DNA from: Butyrivibrio sp. CB08 | GTDB lineage: Bacteria; Bacillota; Clostridia; Lachnospirales; Lachnospiraceae | Direction: 5' to 3' | Length of the DNA: 64,000 nucleotides | Assembly: GCF_003625485.1 (NCBI RefSeq) | Contig: NZ_RAIR01000003.1 | Location: forward strand, 62,001 to 126,000 | Shown here: positions 57,988 to 64,000 of the stretch, piece by piece | Layout of the letters: the number at the start of each line of letters is the position of its first letter | Position numbering within the stretch: position 1 is the first letter of the stretch | Notes under the pieces: model-generated | Seen by the model: only the letters and a program-made list of their open reading frames with translations | Databases searched by the model: none | Told to the model about the DNA's origin: nothing | Translations under genes and position numbers: made by a program

Positions 57988-58046
57988 GTATTCGTTGGTG
58001 GAGTGTGCTATCCTTGCTTTTGTAACAAAATAAGCAAGGAGGTAAA

Positions 58047-58112
58047 ATGTCTTTTTACAATGAAATGAATAAGCGACAGGAACAGCTTGAGGACATCTGG
58101 GGTATGGGATAA
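58047..58112 (+). CDS. 21-residue peptide of unknown function
   Basis: ATG at 58047 with an excellent ribosome site (AAGGAGG at 58036-58042), 21 codons, stop TAA. The peptide starts MSFYNEMNKRQEQLEDI and ends WGMG: charged, mostly helical and without signal or membrane segment. The strong site, the activator-like boxes upstream and the isolated position argue that it is expressed. It could be a small regulatory peptide, or the start of a gene truncated by the inverted-repeat element that follows ~55 bp later. No family recognised. Confidence 0.5.
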   Translation: MSFYNEMNKRQEQLEDIWGMG

Positions 58113-58166
58113 GGGTTAAGTGAAGGTGTTTGTGAGGATGCTAGTTTTGGCATAAAACCAGGGGTG

Positions 58167-58332
58167 TGGAGAATTGTCACCATAAAGTATGGAGAACCCA
58201 GGGTGTTTTCTGGGCTAGAATGGGAAAAATAGAAAATTGCCACCATGCGTGAATGGTGACAATTATCAAAAGAGCCTTTTCTGACCCGAGATATTTCATA
58301 CCTATATGCAAAATTGTGGTGACAATTCTCCA
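58167..58332. repeat. 166-bp inverted-repeat element with four ATTGTCACCA-type motifs
   Basis: Perfect 16-bp terminal inverted repeats TGGAGAATTGTCACCA (58167-58182) and its complement (58317-58332). Inside, a second inverted pair (AATTGCCACCAT at 58235-58246; ATGGTGACAATT at 58253-58264) carries the same core. There is no open frame of note. It resembles a miniature inverted-repeat element or a palindromic intergenic repeat. Flanking target duplications are not clear. Confidence 0.7.
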
Positions 58333-58343
58333 GAATTAGCCAA

Positions 58344-59195
58344 TTAGCCCAAGTTTAAAGAACAGAAATCCGGCGGGCAGAATTCTTCGTATTCTGAGCA
58401 GACAGCTATTCCGTAAAAAGAGCCATCAACACCGCTACAGGAATAGTCATGTATAAAGAGCTTCTCGCAGTCGTAGCCAGGATGGCTGACGCGGATCTTG
58501 CTGAAAAATTGTCCGCCGCTGCTGTTCTTGGCTTCGGAAACGCCATTCCCTCGGGCAGCGGCCCCGTCATCGAGCCTGAGCACGATCTTCTGGGGCTCCA
58601 TTGCGAGGCCCTTTCCGTTGTGCTTCATCACGCTCTCTTTCATGGCCCACATGCGGGTGTAGATGTAGTCCATGTTACTGGCACCATCCCGGTCTTGGAC
58701 TGAAGCCATGTCACTGGCGCCATCTCGGTCCTGGACTGAAGCTATGTCATAACGAGCCAATAGCTCTTTTGCAAATTCCCTATCTTCTATATTAAAGACG
58801 TAATTAGATAATCTCTCATCAAAGTGCCTGAGCTTCTGGATATCAACGCCGACTTCCCTATCGGAGACTGCGATGGCAACCATAGAGCCTGAGTGGGACA
58901 GATTGAAAAAGAAATCCTGGCTACCTTCAATGTAAGGCTTGCCCTGGGGACCAAAGGCTATCCTGTAAGGTGCCTCCGCGCCAGAAGCCGCACCAGCAAC
59001 TACAATACCTGCTTCCGCCAGCGCCTTCTCAAGCAGTATCCCGGCGCCCAGGCTTAGTCTCTTGGCACTCTCGACTTTTAGTGCATCTATTTTATTCTTT
59101 CTCTCTGTGGACATCTTCTTATAAAAACCAGCAAACAAATCCTTGTCTGCAAGTTCTGATGTATCCAGAAGCATTATTCTGTTACCCGTCATCAT
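58344..59195 (-). CDS. Sfp-type 4'-phosphopantetheinyl transferase
   Basis: A 283-residue protein with the Sfp/AcpT-type arrangement: AFGPQGKPYIEG, FFFNLSHSGSMVAIAVSD (the NLSHS motif), VGVDIQKLRHF (GVDI, Mg2+ Asp) near 110, and MWAMKESVMKHNGKGL (W-x-x-KES-x-x-K). It moves phosphopantetheine from CoA to carrier proteins of fatty acid, polyketide or peptide synthetases. None is in this window. It is longer than usual (220-240) because of a tandem 12-residue repeat (ASVQDRDGASDM, ASVQDRDGASNM) just before the KES motif and a loose C-terminal tail. The start at 59195 has GGGAG seven bases upstream. Confidence 0.87.
   Translation of the reverse strand: MMTGNRIMLLDTSELADKDLFAGFYKKMSTERKNKIDALKVESAKRLSLGAGILLEKALAEAGIVVAGAASGAEAPYRIAFGPQGKPYIEGSQDFFFNLSHSGSMVAIAVSDREVGVDIQKLRHFDERLSNYVFNIEDREFAKELLARYDIASVQDRDGASDMASVQDRDGASNMDYIYTRMWAMKESVMKHNGKGLAMEPQKIVLRLDDGAAARGNGVSEAKNSSGGQFFSKIRVSHPGYDCEKLFIHDYSCSGVDGSFYGIAVCSEYEEFCPPDFCSLNLG
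58675..58746. repeat. In-frame 36-bp tandem duplication inside the phosphopantetheinyl transferase gene
   Basis: Copies at 58675-58710 and 58711-58746 differ at five bases and one residue. Length is a multiple of three, so the frame is kept. It adds a 12-residue loop of charged residues. Confidence 0.9.
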
Positions 59196-59379
59196 AGTAA
59201 AACTCCCATGAGTACTATATTAACCATTATCTTACCAAAGTAAACTTGTATCAAAAAATAAAATATAAATAAACAAATTTTATATTTTTTTTATATAAAT
59301 ATGCATTATTCCGTATAGATATGATGGGTCTTATGATACCCCTTTCATTATAATGATGAAACATGAAAGGGATATGATC

Positions 59380-59586
59380 ATGGGAAAAAGGGATGCTACA
59401 AAAAAAGGAACCTTCATTGTGAAGGTTGAATATTGTCAGCACGATACCTGGCAGGGACAGGTGGTCTGGGCTGAAGAGAACAGATCTGTTCGGTTCAGAA
59501 GTGCCCTTGAGCTACTAAAGCTCATGGACGAAGCCATGGCAAGTGGTCAGGCAATCACCTTTGAACGTGAACATTCGGTTTCTTAG
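59380..59586 (+). CDS. Small conserved-looking protein, 68 residues
   Basis: A 68-residue protein beginning MGKRDATKKGTFIVKVEY, with a beta-rich first half containing TWQGQVVW and a helix RSALELLKLMDEAM. The pattern of two strands, TWQG, then FRSALEL-helix is one I associate with short uncharacterised Lachnospiraceae proteins, but I cannot name a family. The start at 59380 has GAAAGGG eight bases upstream. The frame is also open from 59353. It is encoded 61 bp before the large secreted protein and in the same direction, so the two may be cotranscribed. TATAAT at 59349-59354 is a possible -10 element. Confidence 0.6.
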   Translation: MGKRDATKKGTFIVKVEYCQHDTWQGQVVWAEENRSVRFRSALELLKLMDEAMASGQAITFEREHSVS

Positions 59587-59647
59587 AACTGACAACCACA
59601 AGATTTTTTATTTTTCAACTTTTTATTCTTTGAGGGAGGCGTAAACA

Positions 59648-62600
59648 ATGTTGAGAAAATGCAAAAAACTCTTAGCTTTCTTATTAGCTTTAGCACTCGT
59701 ATTCACTACATTTAATAGTGATTACACATCAGCTAAGGTTTATGCGGAAAACGACACCGAGGATACCAACGAGGATAATTCCGCAGATGACGAAGGTGAA
59801 GAGGACGGAGAAGACGAAGAGGAAGAATCAGAGGACGAGGAAGACGAAGAGTCTGATGAAGAGTCCGACGATGAAGACGAAGAAGACGAAGAAGACGCAG
59901 ATGACGAAGACGAAGAGTCTGAGGAAGATGCTGAATCTGAAGAAGAATCTGCAGAAGAGGAAGAAGCAGAGGAAGCAGAAGAAGCAGAAGAGGAAGACGA
60001 AGAGTCTGAGGAAGGCCTTATCGTAGTTAAGTATGTAGCTAACGATGGCGGATCTGTTTCTAATGATAAAGAATCCTTTGATCCTGAGAGTGAAGAAGAA
60101 ATCATTCTTGAAGGTGCTACAGCAACAGCTGACGAAGGATATGAGTTTGTTAACTGGACTATTGGCGACGAAGAGGTTTCTAGAGAAGCCACTTTTGTTC
60201 CTGTTGTAGAAGATATCACAGAGAGCGTTGAGTTCACAGCTAATTTTGAGGCTGTAGAAGAGGAAGAGCTTCCTCCAGTACAGGATTCCGTATCTGTAAA
60301 TGGAGTAAGAATTTCACTTCATGCAAATCCAGGTGTACTTCCTGAAGATGCCAAGCTCGATGTTAAGACTCTCGAAGAGAGTGACGAAGTTAGCATTACT
60401 GAAGAAGATGTAAAAGAGGCTGTTGACGCCGTAACTGAAGAGGCAGTTACAGCAACATACTCATTTGATATCAACATCTATTCTGAGGAAGCTGGTGGAT
60501 TTGTTCAGCCTGAGGATGGATCAGTTACTATTACTTTTGACGTAGAGAGTTCTGAGATCAATTCTGCAATTGCAGATGAAAATGCTGAAGTAGCTGTATA
60601 CTACATCGCAGAAGATGGCGGAGATATTGAAGGCGTTGATAAGATATCAGATGTTTCTGCCGACAACATTGAAATTGAAACTGATCACTTCTCAGTTTAT
60701 ACAGTAGTTATTTCTAACAGCATTATTTCTGCTAATTTCCAGATTACAGTTGTAGATACTAACAGAAATCAGATTGGCAGCACACAATCAATATCAGTTA
60801 CTAAGAATGCAGATACATCTATCTCCGCTGAGGAGATGGGAGACATGTTAGTTGCTCCCAGTGGATATGAATTCTGTGCTTTTGGTATAAGACAAACAAA
60901 TAACAACGGCCAGGGCTATTATACAAAAGTCACTGAATTTAGACTTCATGATGGACATAGTAGTGATAGATGCCAGTACAAAACAGAAAATAGTAGATGG
61001 ACTGACTGTGCGGGGAAAACAATCTATGCTCTGTTCTATCCAAACGACGCTGTAACTTCTTCATCAAGTGAATGGGGTGGCAAGCATCACCTTGATATTG
61101 GTTTTGAACAGACTGATTATCAAAAATACTATGAAGCCGGAGCAAGCGTATATGCAATAGTAAATGGCGAAAAACTTGATGCTGTAGCAACTGGTTTAGA
61201 TGAGCAGATCGGATCATACGAATATCGTGTAGAGCGATCAACACCATTCCGTGATACAGATACAATTGAGTTCTATGTTGAATACAAGGCAAATCGTTGG
61301 AGTCCAACTGAGACATATCAGATGATATGCTCTAAGAGCCGCAGCAATGAAGCGTATAGAAGATGTGTTGAGAAGCATCTTACACGTCAGGATGTATTTG
61401 GTTTTGACTATCTCTTCACATTTACAGAGGACTTCGACCTTAATGGTACAGTAGTTTACCATAAGAATGATGGCACTGAAGAAAAGAAATCTTTCCCTGT
61501 TGCAGGAACAAATATTGAATCAGCAGAGCATTCAGTGCTTACATATGCCGGATCAACACTTACAAGTTATCCAGGGCATACCTTCACAGGATGGAAGGAT
61601 GAGGAAGGCAATGATCTTGGTAAGGGCGGAGATGGAACAACCATAACAGTTACCAGAGATCAGGTTAGACATATCTATGCTCAGTGGGATGAGGATGAGG
61701 TCACTGTAAGCTTTGTTGGTAAGTACTATGATGACAATACTTATCAGACCACCAGGGACCTTGAAGAAAAGAACTATTCATTAGCTACAGCAGGAACAGC
61801 TACAGTACCATATAGCGACATCAATACTATAGCTAATAAGACAGCAAACAAAAATGGTTATGAGGTAGAAGGCTTCTACAAAGACGCTAATCTTAGCCAG
61901 AAGATCACTGGAAACCTTACAATCAGCATAGCTACAACTGTATACATCAAATATACAAAGACTCGTTATAGCGTTACTTACAAGCTTTCAAACGATTCTC
62001 TTGTAAAGCCTACTCTTGAGCAGGATACCAACAGATATCTTGAAGGTGACACTGTAACAGCTATGACAGCACCTGTTGTTGCAGGTTATAAATTTGAAGG
62101 ATGGACAAGGACAGGTTCTCAGAGTGGCGTAGAGCAGGGCGGAACATTCACAATGCCTGCAGCTAACGTTGAACTTGTTGGTAAGTATGTAGCAAGTAGT
62201 GAAGTTCATTACGTTGTTGAGCACTATCAGCAGAAAGCTGATCTCAGTGGATATCCAACCACACCAACAGCTACAGAGGAATTTAATAACGGAACAACTG
62301 GTCAGCCTGCAGCTTATTCAGCTAAGACTTATGAAGGCTTCGAGTATAAGTCAAATAAGACTGAGTTCTATGGTACAAGTGGTAAGCTTACATCTGCAAC
62401 AGTGCAGGCAGATGGAAGCCTTGTGATCAAGCTTTACTATGACAGACTTCAGTACGATGTAACATATGCTTATACAGATACAACAACAGTTCCTGGTGCT
62501 ACCCCAGCTAATCCATCTACATTAAATGGCAAGTTCTACTTCGGACAGACTGTTGTTATTGCTGACAATGCTACAGCAAACGGTTACACATTTAGTGGAT

Positions 62601-64000
62601 GGCAGGTTCCTTCAGGAATAACTGTTTCAGTAAATCCTAGAACACACAAGAAGGAATTTACAATGCCTGCAGCTCAGGTTGACATTACTGGAAACTTCGA
62701 TGTCAACAAGCATAAAGTATCATACGAATACATCCTGGATGATCCATACATTGCTGTTCCAGATGGTGCAGCACCACTTGAAATGGATCTTCCTAAGAAC
62801 GAAGAACATGATTTTGGTACAAGTGTTAGTACCGTAGCAGTTACTGTTCCTGCTGGATATGAATTTATCGGATGGAAGGTAAAAGGCAATTCTCTTACAC
62901 TTAATGCTGGTGAAGAGATAGTTGGTGATTCCTTCACAATGCCTGATAATGATGTATTCCTTCAGGGTGGATTCAAGGCAAAAACTGATACAAAATATGC
63001 GGTAGAGTACTACCAGCAGAACATTAAAAATGACGAGTTCACATTATTTGAAACTGATAGCAACAGAAGTGGCACAACAGGCCAGAAGGCAACAGAATAT
63101 GTTAAGTCATACGAAGGATTTACATTTGCATCCGATCTTACAGAATATGTAAGCGTTAATGAAAGTACCCACGCTGAGTCTTCAGTTGATGATGACACGA
63201 TCCTTGGTGACGGAAGCCTTGTTATCAGACTTTACTACACAAGAAATAAGTACAATGTTTCTTACAGCTATACAAATACCGTACCTGGTGCAGATCCTGC
63301 TAATCCAGCAACCTATAACGGTACATACAAGTATGGTGCAACAGTAACTGTAGCAGCAGATGCAAAGGCTGCTGGCTACAAATTTAGCGGATGGAATGCA
63401 TCAGTAGAAGATCAGACTATCGTATCTACTACTCTTGCACAGAGACTTCTGGCACTTATCACTGGACAGCCTGTAGCCGATACTGTTCGTACATTCGAGA
63501 TGCCTGCAAGTAATGTATTCATCACAGGTGGATTTACAGCTAACGATGATACTGTTTACACAGTAGAGCATTACAAGAAGAGCCTTGATGGTCAGTATGT
63601 ACTCGCAGATACTGATGCAGATACTAAGGGTACAACAGGAACTATCGCAACTTACTCATCAAGAATCGGTACAGCGGATTACGTTGGATTTAAGTATATT
63701 GAAAATGCAACCAAGTTCTATAGTGGCGATGATGAGCAGGATGATGCAACCATTCTTGGAGATGGAAGCCTTGTTATCAAGCTCTACTACGACAGAGAGT
63801 CTTATCAGGTAACATATAAGTACACAGGCAATGTTCCAGAGAGTGCAGATCCTACAGAAGCAGAACTTGAGGCAGAGCCTTATAAGAAGAGCTATCTGTT
63901 TGGTGAGACTGTAACAGTAGCAGATGATGCTACAGCTACAGGATACACATTCAGTGGATGGGATGTACCTGTTGATACAACTGAAACAAGTGCAGGTCTT
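59648..64000 (+). CDS. Large secreted acidic InlB/MucBP-repeat surface protein (partial, runs off the end)
   Basis: The frame is open from ATG 59648 (GGGAGG upstream) to the window end, 1451 codons. Residues 1-32 are a signal peptide (MLRKCKKLLAFLLALALVF, cleavage likely after KVYA). Residues ~33-123 are almost only Glu, Asp and Ser. Then come beta-rich domains starting with IVVKYVANDGGSV. From ~640 there are repeated adhesin-type modules of two kinds that alternate: InlB B-repeats (GYKFSGW, GYTFSGW, with YNVSYSYTNTVPGADPANP) and MucBP-like units (VEHYKKSLDGQY, GTTG, DGSLVIKLYYDR). Such proteins are exported by Sec, usually anchored to the wall at the C-terminus (not visible here), and bind glycans or host/plant fibre. 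Other frames here are composition shadows. Confidence 0.9.
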   Translation, partial: MLRKCKKLLAFLLALALVFTTFNSDYTSAKVYAENDTEDTNEDNSADDEGEEDGEDEEEESEDEEDEESDEESDDEDEEDEEDADDEDEESEEDAESEEESAEEEEAEEAEEAEEEDEESEEGLIVVKYVANDGGSVSNDKESFDPESEEEIILEGATATADEGYEFVNWTIGDEEVSREATFVPVVEDITESVEFTANFEAVEEEELPPVQDSVSVNGVRISLHANPGVLPEDAKLDVKTLEESDEVSITEEDVKEAVDAVTEEAVTATYSFDINIYSEEAGGFVQPEDGSVTITFDVESSEINSAIADENAEVAVYYIAEDGGDIEGVDKISDVSADNIEIETDHFSVYTVVISNSIISANFQITVVDTNRNQIGSTQSISVTKNADTSISAEEMGDMLVAPSGYEFCAFGIRQTNNNGQGYYTKVTEFRLHDGHSSDRCQYKTENSRWTDCAGKTIYALFYPNDAVTSSSSEWGGKHHLDIGFEQTDYQKYYEAGASVYAIVNGEKLDAVATGLDEQIGSYEYRVERSTPFRDTDTIEFYVEYKANRWSPTETYQMICSKSRSNEAYRRCVEKHLTRQDVFGFDYLFTFTEDFDLNGTVVYHKNDGTEEKKSFPVAGTNIESAEHSVLTYAGSTLTSYPGHTFTGWKDEEGNDLGKGGDGTTITVTRDQVRHIYAQWDEDEVTVSFVGKYYDDNTYQTTRDLEEKNYSLATAGTATVPYSDINTIANKTANKNGYEVEGFYKDANLSQKITGNLTISIATTVYIKYTKTRYSVTYKLSNDSLVKPTLEQDTNRYLEGDTVTAMTAPVVAGYKFEGWTRTGSQSGVEQGGTFTMPAANVELVGKYVASSEVHYVVEHYQQKADLSGYPTTPTATEEFNNGTTGQPAAYSAKTYEGFEYKSNKTEFYGTSGKLTSATVQADGSLVIKLYYDRLQYDVTYAYTDTTTVPGATPANPSTLNGKFYFGQTVVIADNATANGYTFSGWQVPSGITVSVNPRTHKKEFTMPAAQVDITGNFDVNKHKVSYEYILDDPYIAVPDGAAPLEMDLPKNEEHDFGTSVSTVAVTVPAGYEFIGWKVKGNSLTLNAGEEIVGDSFTMPDNDVFLQGGFKAKTDTKYAVEYYQQNIKNDEFTLFETDSNRSGTTGQKATEYVKSYEGFTFASDLTEYVSVNESTHAESSVDDDTILGDGSLVIRLYYTRNKYNVSYSYTNTVPGADPANPATYNGTYKYGATVTVAADAKAAGYKFSGWNASVEDQTIVSTTLAQRLLALITGQPVADTVRTFEMPASNVFITGGFTANDDTVYTVEHYKKSLDGQYVLADTDADTKGTTGTIATYSSRIGTADYVGFKYIENATKFYSGDDEQDDATILGDGSLVIKLYYDRESYQVTYKYTGNVPESADPTEAELEAEPYKKSYLFGETVTVADDATATGYTFSGWDVPVDTTETSAGL

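Noticed and set aside
59718..60237. Open frames in the Lys/Thr-rich plus frame (59718-60026) and the Ser-rich minus frame (59740-60237)
   Set aside because: Both are shadows of the Glu/Asp-rich coding stretch (GAA/GAC/GAG codons). The frame from 59648 has a signal peptide, a ribosome site and recognisable repeat domains.

Overview
The window looks like chromosome of a motile, anaerobic Firmicute of the Lachnospiraceae, most likely Butyrivibrio or a close relative. The basis is short flagellins lacking a variable domain, sigma-28 promoters of Gram-positive type, TTG starts with strong Shine-Dalgarno sites, a LoaP-type NusG paralog, LicD-rich glycan loci and an InlB-repeat surface protein. This placement rests on resemblance, not on a search. 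I saw no rRNA, transposase, integrase or CRISPR array. There is one tRNA (Trp).

Layout. (1) 1-5640: the end of a glycosyltransferase, then flaG-fliD-fliS-flgN-like and two near-identical flagellin genes, each unit with a recognisable sigma-28 promoter and Rho-independent terminators. (2) 5641-23190: three tandem long LicD proteins, then 2-aminoethylphosphonate (AEP) transaminase and a PntC-like cytidylyltransferase. Facing them is a minus-strand pair: a Maf-type flagellin glycosyltransferase and PEP mutase fused to a cytidylyltransferase domain. A plus-strand unit follows: SGNH hydrolase, a NeuB-type nonulosonate synthase, a NeuA-HAD fusion, a very large glycosyltransferase fusion and phosphonopyruvate decarboxylase. 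Together these make a complete AEP pathway interleaved with nonulosonate and Maf genes, which suggests a phosphonate-decorated flagellar glycan. (3) 23200-24160: an atypical flagellin-like gene.

(4) 24240-53404: a LoaP antiterminator gene, a consensus-like sigma-28 promoter, a roughly 490-nt leader, a heptad-repeat coiled-coil gene with its own terminator, then about 20 tightly packed glycan genes on one strand with no further terminator until 53371. Eleven of these proteins carry the same kind of Rossmann-like module, fused at the N-terminus, C-terminus or internally to quite different enzymes: glycosyltransferases of several folds, methyltransferases, a deacetylase, a TIM-barrel isomerase and a cytidylyltransferase. 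The first ~20 kb of the operon is AT-rich and the last ~7 kb clearly GC-richer, so it seems assembled from parts of different origin. A sigma-28 promoter and LoaP would tie this operon to flagellar gene expression.

(5) 53469-64000: ordinary and accessory genes. These are a membrane protein, a NifX-(His/Cys linker)-FKBP fusion, a PilZ protein, a MATE transporter, tRNA-Trp, a 21-codon peptide gene under phased CTTAA boxes, a compact inverted-repeat element, an Sfp-type phosphopantetheinyl transferase with an internal 36-bp duplication, a 68-aa protein, and a large secreted acidic InlB/MucBP-repeat protein running off the window end.

Six nucleotidyltransferase domains (NeuA, PntC-like, PepM N-terminus, TarI/IspD-like and two TagD-like) and five LicD domains occur in one window. 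The theme is therefore CMP/CDP-activated building blocks and phosphodiester- or phosphonate-type glycan decoration, probably of the flagellum or cell surface.
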